A stretch of 64,000 bases of DNA from Hyphococcus formosus (GTDB lineage Bacteria; Pseudomonadota; Alphaproteobacteria; Caulobacterales; Parvularculaceae). The DNA is taken from the NCBI RefSeq assembly GCF_046736345.1, contig NZ_CP157210.1, positions 1,178,001 through 1,242,000 on the forward strand, in the 5' to 3' direction. Both the position numbers and the translations under genes were made by a program. Positions within the stretch are counted from its first letter, which is position 1, and each line of letters starts with the position of its first letter. This document shows, one piece after another, positions 35,100 to 43,987 of the stretch. A model generated the notes under the pieces. It was given only the letters and a program-made list of their open reading frames with translations. It was not told where the DNA came from and did no database searches.

Positions 35100-36479
35100 T
35101 TACTGCGCTACTTCACTCTCGCGGTAAAGCCGACCATACAGCGTAGCCCAAACACTTACGGAGAAAATTGTCCAGACCAGATTGATCAGGATCTTGGTGA
35201 TGTTCCAAATCCAGACAAATGTCGGAAGAACCCAGGACGCCACTTCGCCGCTATTCACCAGCTTGGTCGATACTGCCGTTGCTTCATAAAGCAGCGAGGC
35301 GATTGCGGGCAAAAAGCTCTTGAGCAAAATGCCGTTTATAAAGACCGCCTGCACAAGCAGGAGAACGCCGCCGACAAACCCGACAATCACCGCAAGGCGC
35401 AGGATATTCCAGCCGCGCGAAACCCGCAGCGTACCGCCCGGCCCCAAGGAGCCGCGACACACCGCGATCCCCACATAGGGCATCAGACGGATACTGACAT
35501 AATTCATCAAAAAGAATGACGCGACGCCAAAAAATAGCAGCCGGTTTACCGGTGACTTGATCAGAAACATCACCGCTTCTTTCAGCGTCGTGAAGTCTAA
35601 CGAAAGGCTCGCATGCAGCGCATTGGCCTGTTCGACGAAACTTGCAAAGCTCGCAAGAAAAATTGCGTCGGATCGAAACTGTTGGATGACCGTTTCAGCT
35701 AAGAGGAAATAAGCGCCGATCATGCTGACGATTGTAACCAGAAAGGTAACCAACAAACGCGCGATAAAGTTTCCGCCTTCGGCATCCGTGTTGCGATTTC
35801 GCGGATGAAAGTGAAAGAACAAAATCATCCACAAAAGGAATATCAGCGGCGCGACACCGGCGAGCGGGATTACATGATTATAAATCCAGTCAGACCCTTC
35901 GGCGGCCATGGTCTTGCCGGCGGTGGTGATCTCGATGGTGTGAAGGCTCGTCGCATCGGGGAATGACGCCACCGTCTCCGCAAGCGCATTGGCAACATAT
36001 TTGAGCGTATAAAACCCGGCCACCGCGATGGGCACGAACATCAAAAACGCAGTGACGACGAAACTAAGAATACTCGCCACCAAAAACCGAAGTTGACTGG
36101 CCCCGAACGGCAATCTTATCACGCCGGGCCTCGGTTTTATGCCCAACCCCGCATACCGAATGAGCGGTGCCATATAGGATGAAACCAATAGCCAGCTTAT
36201 GAAAATGCTTATGGCTGTAATCAGCCACATCTCTGCGGGCGATTCCGAAAAGCCTTTACTGGCGAATTGCGACACCGTTATCTGCGCGCGCGCATAGGTC
36301 GGAATATCGGCAAAAGTGACCAAGCGTCCGGCGATGACCGACAGATAGGCAAAGATTGCCACCATATTTGCGATCAACAACAGAACAAGCGGCAACCACG
36401 CGACGCGGGCAACTGTTTCCATGCGACGCGCGCCTAAATTCAACGCCTCACCGACAATCGGAAAAATACGCAACTTCAT
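35100..36479 (-). CDS. Polytopic membrane protein, longer paralogue
   Basis: A 459-residue inner-membrane protein with about eight hydrophobic segments. The N-terminal block GEALNLGARRMETVARVAWLPL corresponds to the start of the downstream 319-residue gene, and the C-terminal half shares the YVSIRLMPY region; a middle insert (about residues 160-290) with two more membrane segments and the polar linker HFHPRNRNTD is unique to this copy. No catalytic motif is recognised. GAGGGG lies five bases before the ATG. Confidence 0.75.
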   Translation of the reverse strand: MKLRIFPIVGEALNLGARRMETVARVAWLPLVLLLIANMVAIFAYLSVIAGRLVTFADIPTYARAQITVSQFASKGFSESPAEMWLITAISIFISWLLVSSYMAPLIRYAGLGIKPRPGVIRLPFGASQLRFLVASILSFVVTAFLMFVPIAVAGFYTLKYVANALAETVASFPDATSLHTIEITTAGKTMAAEGSDWIYNHVIPLAGVAPLIFLLWMILFFHFHPRNRNTDAEGGNFIARLLVTFLVTIVSMIGAYFLLAETVIQQFRSDAIFLASFASFVEQANALHASLSLDFTTLKEAVMFLIKSPVNRLLFFGVASFFLMNYVSIRLMPYVGIAVCRGSLGPGGTLRVSRGWNILRLAVIVGFVGGVLLLVQAVFINGILLKSFLPAIASLLYEATAVSTKLVNSGEVASWVLPTFVWIWNITKILINLVWTIFSVSVWATLYGRLYRESEVAQ

Positions 36480-36665
36480 AGACGCCCCTCAACCAAGCCG
36501 ATATGCGGCTCCCCAGCCCCACCGATAAAAATCCGCTGATTTTGGATCAGGCTAACCGCAAATTATCGCAAGCGCCACCAGAGGCAGGCATTTGCGTGTG
36601 CGGTGGCGAAACTTTCGGCTTTAGCGCGTGTGAAACCGGGGCAGCCGGCCCGCTTATCTATGGGC

Positions 36666-37235
36666 CTAGGTCACCCCATGCGCCGCAGGAATGTCCGCCA
36701 TTGGCCCTTCGGGTCGTCGCAGAAGTTCTTCCTCGGACTCGCCATTGCGATAGCGCTCAATCAATTCGTCGGGATCAAAACTCACGCCGATTGGATTTTC
36801 GCTGAACGCATCGCTTTTCATGAAAGCGAACGAAGCCTCTGAATCAAAACAATCGACCTGAAGCTCAATGCGGTTCCCATCCGGATCAAGGTAATAGAAC
36901 GACAGTGTCATTCCGTGATGAACCGGCCAATAGGGTTTTATCCCCTGATCGCGCAGGCGCTCATAAACGCCGAGCAGATCGCCGAGATTGGCATAGGTGT
37001 AGGAGAGATGATTGACGCCAGTTTCCGCTTTGCCGGCCTCTTTCATCGGTTCGGGGCGCAGGGCATCAAGATTGGCAAAGCCAAATCTGTGATTTTCGTC
37101 ATCATAGGTCAGGAACGCCACCGCCGGGTCCTGATGAACAATCGTGGCCTCAAATACGTTTTTGTACCACGCAACCATGTCGTCGAAACGTCGTGTTGAG
37201 AACAACACATGCGCAAATTTTATAGGTTTCGCCAT
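36666..37235 (-). CDS. VOC family protein (glyoxalase / extradiol dioxygenase superfamily)
   Basis: A 189-residue protein with a paired beta-alpha-beta-beta-beta module. Candidate metal ligands in the type I extradiol pattern are visible: His in KFAHVLFST (residue 7), His in VNHLSYTYANL (near 68) and Glu in NRIELQVDCF (near 119). The DDENHRFGFANL and GHPYWPVHHG-like blocks are typical of the group related to biphenyl-2,3-diol dioxygenase. The substrate cannot be told. Start ATG at 37235 has AGGGGGGA upstream; an earlier in-frame ATG adds 27 unmatched residues. Confidence 0.82.
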   Translation of the reverse strand: MAKPIKFAHVLFSTRRFDDMVAWYKNVFEATIVHQDPAVAFLTYDDENHRFGFANLDALRPEPMKEAGKAETGVNHLSYTYANLGDLLGVYERLRDQGIKPYWPVHHGMTLSFYYLDPDGNRIELQVDCFDSEASFAFMKSDAFSENPIGVSFDPDELIERYRNGESEEELLRRPEGPMADIPAAHGVT

Positions 37236-37382
37236 AAATCCCCCCTGTTTGAAGGAATAATTGGTACGCGAATACGGTGAAACCGTAAAGTTTAGGCGCT
37301 TTACCCGATATAACATCGAATAGAATGAAACTCAGTAGTGTTAAGATATTGCACTCCGCGCCAGCTACAGTAGAAGCCTGTC

Positions 37383-38795
37383 ATGCACAATAAAGACACA
37401 CAAAATACCATCCATATCATTGGGGCTGGCCTTGCTGGCTCTGAAGCTGCCTGGCAGGCCGCAAATGCAGGCGCGCGCGTCATCCTACATGAAATGCGCC
37501 CGGTCGCCGCGACCGAAGCCCATGCGACCGGCAATTTTGCGGAAATGGTCTGCTCGAACTCTTTCCGGTCTGACGATGCGGAAACCAATGCCGTTGGCGT
37601 CCTTCACGAAGAGATGCGCCGTGCGGGCTCTCTCATCATGCGCGAGGCTGATGCGAACAAAGTCCCTGCGGGGGGTGCACTCGCGGTGGACCGTGAAAAC
37701 TTTGCGCTTGGCGTGACCCGCGCAGTTGAAAACCATCCCAATATCGAAATTCGGCGCGAGATCATCGAAGCGCTGCCGCCGGAAGAATGGGACAATGTCA
37801 TCATCGCCACCGGCCCCTTGACCGCGCCGCCACTGGCCGAAGCGATCCGCGCCTTATCTGGCGAAGAGAGCCTCGCCTTTTTCGATGCGATTGCACCCAT
37901 CATCTACAAGGAATCAATCAATTTTGACGTGGCCTGGTTCCAATCCCGCTATGATAAAAAAGGCCCCGGCGGTGATGGTGCGGACTATATCAATTGCCCG
38001 ATGGATGAAGCTCAGTACACGGCTTTCATCGATGCGTTGATCAATGGCGAGAAAACCGAATTCAAGGAATGGGAAAAATCGACCCCCTATTTCGAAGGCT
38101 GTCTGCCGATTGAGGTCATGGCCGAGCGCGGCCCTGAGACCCTTCGCTTTGGTCCGATGAAGCCGGTTGGGCTGACCAATCCGCATACGGGCATAAAAGC
38201 CCATGCCATCGTTCAGCTTCGGCAGGATAATGCTCTGGGTACGCTCTATAATATGGTCGGCTTCCAGACCAAGTTGAAATATGGCGTACAGAAAGACGTA
38301 TTCCGCATGATCCCGGGTCTTGAAAATGCGGAGTTTGCACGGCTTGGCGGCATCCACCGGAACACCTTCCTCAACTCGCCGAAATTGCTTGATGGGCGGC
38401 TGCGCATGAATGCGCGCCCTGCACTTCGCTTTGCGGGCCAGATCACCGGCGTCGAGGGATATCTCGAAAGCGCTGCAATCGGACTGTTGGCCGGGCGCTT
38501 CGCCGCTGGCGACGCCCTAGGCCAAGAGGTCCCGCCGCCGCCTGCAACCACAGCGTTAGGTGCCCTATTAGGACACATCACCGGCGGGCATATCGCCGAT
38601 GGCGCAGGCAAGGCATTCCAACCGATGAACGTCAATTTTGGCCTGTTTCCGGAAATTTCGACCCCACGGGTCGATGCCGACGGCAAGCGGATCAAAGGAA
38701 AAGAGCGCGGATTTGCGCGGAAACGGGCGCTCAGCGCCCGTGCGCTATCCGACATCAATGATTGGGTGAAAGAACAACCGTTAGTAGCTGTATAA
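37383..38795 (+). CDS. trmFO: tRNA (uracil-54-C5)-methyltransferase TrmFO
   Basis: Folate- and FAD-dependent enzyme that forms m5U54 in the T loop of tRNA. The 470-residue protein has the FAD-binding IGAGLAGSEAAW (residues 12-23), the MVCSNSFRSDD motif near residue 55 and the second conserved Cys in FEGCLPIEVMAERG (near 238-251). It stands alone between a VOC gene and a TetR-family gene. Confidence 0.96.
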   Translation: MHNKDTQNTIHIIGAGLAGSEAAWQAANAGARVILHEMRPVAATEAHATGNFAEMVCSNSFRSDDAETNAVGVLHEEMRRAGSLIMREADANKVPAGGALAVDRENFALGVTRAVENHPNIEIRREIIEALPPEEWDNVIIATGPLTAPPLAEAIRALSGEESLAFFDAIAPIIYKESINFDVAWFQSRYDKKGPGGDGADYINCPMDEAQYTAFIDALINGEKTEFKEWEKSTPYFEGCLPIEVMAERGPETLRFGPMKPVGLTNPHTGIKAHAIVQLRQDNALGTLYNMVGFQTKLKYGVQKDVFRMIPGLENAEFARLGGIHRNTFLNSPKLLDGRLRMNARPALRFAGQITGVEGYLESAAIGLLAGRFAAGDALGQEVPPPPATTALGALLGHITGGHIADGAGKAFQPMNVNFGLFPEISTPRVDADGKRIKGKERGFARKRALSARALSDINDWVKEQPLVAV

Positions 38796-38826
38796 ATTGA
38801 GCAAACCGTGCAACAAACTTCGGAGT

Positions 38827-38857
38827 GGGCTGCGGCAAAGAGACTTCACCGCAGCCC
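38827..38857 (+). repeat. GC-rich hairpin after trmFO
   Basis: Perfect 9-bp arms (38827-38835 and 38849-38857) with a 13-base loop, 31 bp after the trmFO stop. There is no T run, so it is a possible 3'-end hairpin but not a canonical terminator. Confidence 0.5.
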
Positions 38858-38957
38858 CCCCGACGTGCAGCAGGGGGAGAACACCGCACAGCCGGGAAAC
38901 TTGTTTGGATATAGTTCAGCTTATTCGAACCGGTTGTCCAAGCTAAATGTTTTTAAT

Positions 38958-38975
38958 TTAGGTCATACGACCTAA
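38958..38975. promoter_or_regulatory. Probable TetR-family operator
   Basis: TTAGGTC-ATAC-GACCTAA: perfect 7-bp arms, 18 bp in all, 28 bp upstream of the TetR-type gene ATG at 39004. The size and place fit autoregulation by a TetR-family dimer. Confidence 0.65.
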
Positions 38976-39003
38976 CACGAAGTTGGCCATTTAAGGGGGA
39001 GTG

Positions 39004-39744
39004 ATGACGTCGTCAACACAGGGGAATGAAAATTCCTCAGAAAATGAATTCGAGCGACAACAATTTTCTGCGAGCGAAAAAGACAAAGCGCTTGTTACCA
39101 TTCTCGATCATCTCGATTTTCTTCGGGGCGGCAGACCCACGCCGCAAATGGTCGACGCAAAATCCGAGCGTACGCAGCGAACCGTAGAGCGCATTCTATC
39201 AGGGGCGCGGCGGGTTTTCACAGAAAATGGCTATGGCGGCCTGTCACTGCGTAAAGTTGCGGAAGAAGCGGAGATTGCGGTTGGGAACCTCACCTATCAT
39301 TTCCCCAACAAGCAAACGCTGATCGAAGCGATGCTCCGTGACTCTTTGGCGCGGTACATCAAAGACCATCTTGATCAGTTTCATGTGGGTCGCGATTCGG
39401 CATCGGATATTTTGATTACGATTATCCGACGCAATGGCGTGCTCTCACGAAAATTTTACCGGTTCTTTTTTCAGACATGGGGCTATGCTGCATCAAGCGA
39501 ACAAGCCCGCGAAACTGTGCGAGAACTTTACCGTCCGCTTGGGAAGTTTATTTTCCATATGGTGCGTGCGGCTAATCCGTCGCTGGATTACATCGCTGCG
39601 CGGCGCGCAACGCTGCAATATTTCAGCCTTGAAGAAGGTTATAAACTTTTCGTCGGCTATGGCCCTACCAACGAGGATGCAGCGATCACCGCCGAAAAGG
39701 ACATCGAAGAGCTGGTGCGCGAGATTGTGGGCTTACCGCAATAG
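39004..39744 (+). CDS. TetR family transcriptional regulator
   Basis: A 246-residue regulator. The helix-turn-helix is at about residues 62-108 (RRVFTENGYGGLSLRKVAEEAEIAVGNLTYHF block), preceded by an unusual polar extension of about 55 residues before the DNA-binding domain. The ligand-binding C-terminal domain is unassigned. A palindromic operator lies directly upstream and a pirin gene follows by 49 bp, so the two probably form one autoregulated unit. The ATG at 39004 is preferred; a GTG one codon before is inside the ribosome-binding site AAGGGGGA. Confidence 0.88.
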   Translation: MTSSTQGNENSSENEFERQQFSASEKDKALVTILDHLDFLRGGRPTPQMVDAKSERTQRTVERILSGARRVFTENGYGGLSLRKVAEEAEIAVGNLTYHFPNKQTLIEAMLRDSLARYIKDHLDQFHVGRDSASDILITIIRRNGVLSRKFYRFFFQTWGYAASSEQARETVRELYRPLGKFIFHMVRAANPSLDYIAARRATLQYFSLEEGYKLFVGYGPTNEDAAITAEKDIEELVREIVGLPQ

Positions 39745-39793
39745 ACTTCCGCTTTTGCTTGCCAGTTTTGAAGCGGTGATCCACACTGCGTGA

Positions 39794-40684
39794 ATGGCAA
39801 ATAATCATTTGATTATCGAACCGCGCACACGCGATTTAGGCGGCTTTACCGTTGGTCGCGTCCTTCCCTATGCAAAGCGCCGCACCGTTGGCCCGTTCAT
39901 CTTTTTTGATGAAATGGGCCCTGCGCAATTTGATCCCGGCGGGGGCATCGACGTCAGGCCGCATCCGCATATCGGCCTGGCGACGGTGACCTATCTTTTT
40001 GACGGCGAGATCCGCCACCGTGACAGCCTAGGCTATGATCAGGTCATTCGTCCCGGTGATGTCAATTGGATGACCGCTGGCCGCGGGATTGTTCACTCAG
40101 AGCGGACCGACGAAGCGCTACGCAAACGCGGTCAGTTCATGCACGGCATCCAAAGTTGGGTTGCCCTCCCGCTTGAGCATGAACGCACTGACCCCTCGTT
40201 CCACCACCACCCCAAAGACACGCTACCAGAAATCAATCGGGACGGCGTTTCGATGCGCCTTATTGCGGGGGCTGCGTTTGGTGAAACCTCGCCGGTCGAA
40301 ACATTTTCGCCGATCTTTTATTTGGCGGCAGAAGCGCAAAAAGGCGCAAGCATCCCCCTACCCGGCGACTATGAAGAGCGCGCGATTTATGTTGTCGATG
40401 GATCAGTCGAGATTGATGGCGAAACCCATGAAGGTGGCCGGATGGTCGTTTTCGACAATGGCCACGAGCCAACCATAACCGCAATAGAAGAATCCCGATT
40501 GATGCTGCTTGGCGGCGCACCAATCGGTAAGCGTTTTATCTGGTGGAATTTGGTGGCAACGGATCAATCCCTCATTGAAGAAGCGAAAGCCGCGTGGACT
40601 GCATCAGCGCAGTCTAATTTTATCGATAGCGTATTTTCGCTACCGCCTGACGAGAATGAATTTATTCCGTTGCCGGAGGATTGA
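39794..40684 (+). CDS. Pirin family protein
   Basis: A 296-residue bicupin of the pirin family; bacterial members include quercetin 2,3-dioxygenases and regulators of pyruvate metabolism. The N-terminal cupin metal ligands are visible in RPHPHIGLATVTYLFDGEIRHRDS (near residues 55-78; HxH, then His) with the Glu in the later HSERTDE block. Function in this organism is open. It is downstream of the TetR-type gene. Confidence 0.9.
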   Translation: MANNHLIIEPRTRDLGGFTVGRVLPYAKRRTVGPFIFFDEMGPAQFDPGGGIDVRPHPHIGLATVTYLFDGEIRHRDSLGYDQVIRPGDVNWMTAGRGIVHSERTDEALRKRGQFMHGIQSWVALPLEHERTDPSFHHHPKDTLPEINRDGVSMRLIAGAAFGETSPVETFSPIFYLAAEAQKGASIPLPGDYEERAIYVVDGSVEIDGETHEGGRMVVFDNGHEPTITAIEESRLMLLGGAPIGKRFIWWNLVATDQSLIEEAKAAWTASAQSNFIDSVFSLPPDENEFIPLPED

Positions 40685-40692
40685 TTGTCTTG

Positions 40693-40887
40693 TCAAAATT
40701 TGAACAGTTTCTCTGCTTCAGATTTTGACGAGCCGCGTTCGTTTTTCGCCGCTTCGCAACGCACAATTTCTGCTTTCAATGCTGCAATACGCTCATCTAG
40801 GTCATCAACCGAAAGGCTATAAAGATCTTGTTTCGCAAGATAGCCGAGCGTCATATCCGGATTTTCATTTAGCTCTTCTGGGTCCAT
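40693..40887 (-). CDS. DUF1192 small protein
   Basis: A 64-residue protein of the alphaproteobacterial DUF1192 family, with the usual acidic N terminus (MDPEELNENPDMTLG) and the coiled-coil helix LSVDDLDERIAALKAEIVRC followed by a Lys/Glu-rich end. Function unknown. I use the ATG at 40887 with AGGTGG upstream; an open extension to 40959 adds 24 hydrophobic residues unlike the family. The region just upstream folds into nested hairpins that would enclose the ribosome-binding site. Confidence 0.82.
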   Translation of the reverse strand: MDPEELNENPDMTLGYLAKQDLYSLSVDDLDERIAALKAEIVRCEAAKNERGSSKSEAEKLFKF

Positions 40888-40932
40888 AAATACCACCTGC
40901 TCCCATATCGAAAATATGGGAAAATGGTATTT
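40888..40932 (-). promoter_or_regulatory. Nested inverted repeats over the DUF1192 ribosome-binding region
   Basis: On the minus strand the outer arms AAATACCA and TGGTATTT (40925-40932 and 40888-40895) are perfectly complementary, and the second arm ends directly at the start codon. Inside is a perfect 8-bp hairpin (40901-40908 with 40914-40921, loop 5). The ribosome-binding AGGTGG lies at the base of the outer stem, so folding would hide it. A DNA operator is the alternative. Confidence 0.55.
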
Positions 40933-40991
40933 CAGAAAAATCGCGCAATCAAACTTCATTATTCAATTGCGCGATAAAAAATGCTCTGAGG

Positions 40992-41528
40992 TTACGACTC
41001 TGCCTTAACCTCAGAGTCTTTAACGATCGGGATCAATTGGCCATCAGGTGTCATATGGCCAACAACCTCACCGTTAGCGGTGACTGGAGTGGATCCCTCT
41101 GGAAGCGATGCCTCGGCAACATTATCGATCTCGTCTCCAGAAACCGGATTACCCAATGACTTGGAAATTAGACGCCCATCCTTGTCGTAATTCGCCGTAA
41201 TCACGATATATTTTTTCTTTTTACTGGCTTCTATTGGCGTTCCTGCAACTTCCCATATTCCAAGGGTAGCCACGTCCAATAACCCATGCATAGCAGCACG
41301 CCCTGCGGAGCCTCGTTTGATTTGGAACCGGTAGGTTTCGGAAATACCTCCATCATCGCGCTGAGAGGTCTGAAGTATTTCCACAGTATCTTGTGTTATA
41401 AAGCACTCACGGCTTTGGCATTGGGTGGTTTCTTCAACTTTAACACCCCCCGTTCGAGCTGCCATTCCTACCGAACAACCTTGTACTAGAACGCATACTG
41501 AACCAATTAAAAGTAATGATTTTTTCAT
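40992..41528 (-). CDS. Lipoprotein of unknown function
   Basis: A 178-residue lipoprotein (signal MKKSLLLIGSVCVLVQGCS, lipobox VQGC, Cys 18). The mature part has two close cysteines (QCQSRECFI), a Gly-rich segment (RGSAGRAAMHGLLDVATLGIWEVAGTP) typical of small outer-membrane lipoproteins, and a C-terminal stretch about hydrophobic beta strands. Base composition is lower in GC than its neighbours, which may hint at transfer. The ATG at 41528 follows AGGGAGATGGG; it is divergent from the quinone oxidoreductase. Confidence 0.72.
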   Translation of the reverse strand: MKKSLLLIGSVCVLVQGCSVGMAARTGGVKVEETTQCQSRECFITQDTVEILQTSQRDDGGISETYRFQIKRGSAGRAAMHGLLDVATLGIWEVAGTPIEASKKKKYIVITANYDKDGRLISKSLGNPVSGDEIDNVAEASLPEGSTPVTANGEVVGHMTPDGQLIPIVKDSEVKAES

Positions 41529-41607
41529 CCCCATCTCCCTTTTGTTCATTAACTATATTTCACATTTAGAATTTTTTTCAATAAAAACGATCAGAGAGAA
41601 AATAAAA

Positions 41608-42600
41608 ATGACTGATATTCCTCATTCCATGCGCGCCATCGAAATTACAGAGCCCGGCGGACCGGAGGTTTTGCGCATGGTGGAGCGGCCAACACCGCAA
41701 GTTCAGGAAAACGAGATTTTACTTGCGATCGAAGCTTCGGGCGTCAATCGCCCTGACGTCCTGCAACGCATGGGGATGTATCCGCCCCCGCCCGGCGCGA
41801 CCGACATTCCCGGCCTTGAAGCGGCCGGTGTTGTCGCGGCGGTTGGCAAGGAAGTCAGCACCATCAAAGTCGGCGACAAAATATGCGCGCTCTTACCCGG
41901 TGGCGGCTATGCGGAATATGCGACAGTCGATGCAGGCTCCTGCTTGCCGGTGCCATCTGGGCTCACCTATGAACAGGCCGCCGGACTGCCCGAAACAATT
42001 TTCACGGTCTGGGCGAATGTGTTTGATGATGGCGATTTGAAATCCGGCGAAACTCTGTTGGTTCATGGCGGCACAAGCGGCATCGGCGTAACCGCTATTG
42101 CGATGGCAAAAGCCTTTGGCGCAAAAGTCATCGCCACCGCAGGCAGTGACGAGAAATGCGAAGCCTGCCGCACCATCGGCGCTAATGCGGCCTATAATTA
42201 CCGCGATTGCGACTGGGACAAGGACATCGCCGAAAAAGGCGGCGCCGATGTGGTGCTTGATATGACCGGCGGTGATTTCGTCGCTCGCAATCTCAATTGC
42301 CTCAATCCCGGTGGCCGGCATGTGTCGATTGCGTTTCTTCGGGGCGTTGAAGCAAGCGTGAACATCTTCACGATCATGCAAAAGCGCTTGCGCCTTTCAG
42401 GCTCAACCATGAAATCACGCGCCCTCTCAGAGAAAGCGCGACTGGCCCGGGACATCGAAAAAAAGGTCTGGCCGCATCTCGAAAGTGGTAAAATGCCGAT
42501 CACCACCGATGAGGTTTTCCCCCTCGATCAGGTGGCCGAAGCCCATAAACGGATGGAATCAGGGGCGCATATCGGCAAAATCATCCTAAAAACCCGATAA
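41608..42600 (+). CDS. NAD(P)H-quinone oxidoreductase, zeta-crystallin type
   Basis: A 330-residue zinc-free medium-chain dehydrogenase. The GroES-like domain has the VNRPDVLQRMGMYPPPPGA block (near residues 45-63), and the Rossmann domain the NADPH motif HGGTSGIGVTAIAMAKAFGA (near 152-171). It belongs to the PIG3/quinone reductase group, with reduction of quinones or enones as the likely reaction. Start ATG at 41608 with AGAGAG upstream, although the frame is open further upstream through a region that is the reverse of the lipoprotein gene. Confidence 0.92.
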   Translation: MTDIPHSMRAIEITEPGGPEVLRMVERPTPQVQENEILLAIEASGVNRPDVLQRMGMYPPPPGATDIPGLEAAGVVAAVGKEVSTIKVGDKICALLPGGGYAEYATVDAGSCLPVPSGLTYEQAAGLPETIFTVWANVFDDGDLKSGETLLVHGGTSGIGVTAIAMAKAFGAKVIATAGSDEKCEACRTIGANAAYNYRDCDWDKDIAEKGGADVVLDMTGGDFVARNLNCLNPGGRHVSIAFLRGVEASVNIFTIMQKRLRLSGSTMKSRALSEKARLARDIEKKVWPHLESGKMPITTDEVFPLDQVAEAHKRMESGAHIGKIILKTR

Positions 42601-42757
42601 AACCGCCTTGGCGTCAGCGGCCAAACGGTTTATATCCGGCCTAGATTTTCGCTTTCCCCCAAAATTTCCGGCGGTTAGCGCGGCTCTCCAGACCGGGGGG
42701 CCGCAGTTTGAGACTTTTGCCGGGTTCACTTTGGGTCGACCCTTTTGGAGACTATTC

Positions 42758-43447
42758 ATGGCTGATCTACCCCTCATGCCGATTGCGACTGCCGTTTGGC
42801 TGATCGACAACACGTCATTGACCTTTGACCAGATTGCCGAGTTCTGCGGGCTTCACCCGCTACAGGTGAAAGGCATTGCTGATGGCGATGTTGGCGCTGG
42901 CGTGCGCGGGATCAATCCGATCACCACAAACCAGCTGACCCGTGATGAACTCGACAAAGCTGAAAAAGACGGCGATCACCGCCTGAAATTGTCGCGCCCG
43001 AAAACAATCGTCCCGGAAAAGCCGCGCAAAGGCGGTCGTTATACGCCCGTTTCCAAGCGCCAAAATCGCCCTGACGCGATTGCGTGGATGGTGCGCAACC
43101 ACCCTGAGGTAACGGACGCCCAAATCGGCAAGCTGCTTGGGACAACCAAGACCACGATTGCCGCTGTTCGTGATCGCTCGCACTGGAACTCCGCAAACCT
43201 TGTTCCGCGTGACCCGGTTGGTCTCGGCTTGTGCTCACAGATTGATCTTGATGCGGTCGTGCGCAAAGCCGCTGCGAAACGTGCCAAGCTGATGAAAGAA
43301 AACCCAGAGGCCTTCGCCAATGAAGGACCATCGCTTGAACCGACCCAAGACAAGGAAGAAGAAGCGGAAAACGAAAACCGTAACTTCGATCCTGAAAAAG
43401 TCTTTGCTGAGTTCAGCGATAAAGATCAGTCTAGCGACGAAAATTGA
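42758..43447 (+). CDS. trcR: TrcR-like cell-cycle regulator (DUF1013)
   Basis: A 229-residue protein of the DUF1013 family, in which the Caulobacter member TrcR is an RNA-polymerase-associated cell-cycle regulator. Two HTH-like segments can be seen: LTFDQIAEFCGLHPLQVKGIAD (near residues 20-41) and VTDAQIGKLLGTTKTTIAAV (near 113-132). The C-terminal 45 residues are acidic and disordered. The start has GGAG eight bases upstream; an earlier TTG is part of the 5' region. A strong terminator follows. Confidence 0.9.
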   Translation: MADLPLMPIATAVWLIDNTSLTFDQIAEFCGLHPLQVKGIADGDVGAGVRGINPITTNQLTRDELDKAEKDGDHRLKLSRPKTIVPEKPRKGGRYTPVSKRQNRPDAIAWMVRNHPEVTDAQIGKLLGTTKTTIAAVRDRSHWNSANLVPRDPVGLGLCSQIDLDAVVRKAAAKRAKLMKENPEAFANEGPSLEPTQDKEEEAENENRNFDPEKVFAEFSDKDQSSDEN

Positions 43448-43473
43448 TGGATTGCTCATATTGAGCCAAGTAA

Positions 43474-43497
43474 AGCCCGCCATTGGCGGGCTTTTTT
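43474..43497 (+). terminator. Rho-independent terminator after trcR
   Basis: Perfect 8-bp GC-rich stem (43474-43481 with 43485-43492), 3-base loop, then a run of six T including the last stem base. Confidence 0.9.
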
Positions 43498-43560
43498 GCG
43501 TTTTATTGCCGTGTTTCCCCACGAAACGAATTCAATTAAAGTCACAACCGAGGTGATTTG

Positions 43561-43965
43561 ATGCAAGGCGAGAAAAACCTGGATACGCTGCTTAGATCGC
43601 TCACGGCGACACTCAAAGACGGCACCTATGTCTTTGTCACCCTGCCCGACAACGACATTCCAGCGGGCATTAACCCGCGCATGATCTTTCGTGAAAGCGA
43701 AGGTAAAACACTGATCTTGACGAAAGAAGAGGCGGAAAAAGCCGCGCTTGATTATAGTTTCCCGTGCCGAATGATTACGCTCAATGTTCATTCAGCACTC
43801 GAAGCGGTCGGCTTTATCGCGCATATCGCCACCAAACTCGCGCAGCACGGCATGGGTGTTAATCCCGTTGCCGGCTTTTATCACGATCATCTTTTCGTGC
43901 CTTTGGGCCGCGAAAATGATGCGTTAAAGATTTTGGAAGAGATCGCGAAAGACGCGCAAAAATAA
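43561..43965 (+). CDS. ACT domain-containing protein
   Basis: A 134-residue cytoplasmic protein made of ACT-like modules (COG3602 group): the first with YVFVTLPDNDIPAGINPRMIFRE (residues 23-45 region) and the second with RMITLNVHSALEAVGFIAHIATKL. Probably an amino-acid sensing or binding protein; the ligand is unknown. ATG at 43561 has GAGGTG upstream. It lies alone between a terminator and the convergent SDR gene. Confidence 0.8.
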   Translation: MQGEKNLDTLLRSLTATLKDGTYVFVTLPDNDIPAGINPRMIFRESEGKTLILTKEEAEKAALDYSFPCRMITLNVHSALEAVGFIAHIATKLAQHGMGVNPVAGFYHDHLFVPLGRENDALKILEEIAKDAQK

Positions 43966-43987
43966 ACCGCCTAGAGGTTTATTCTTG

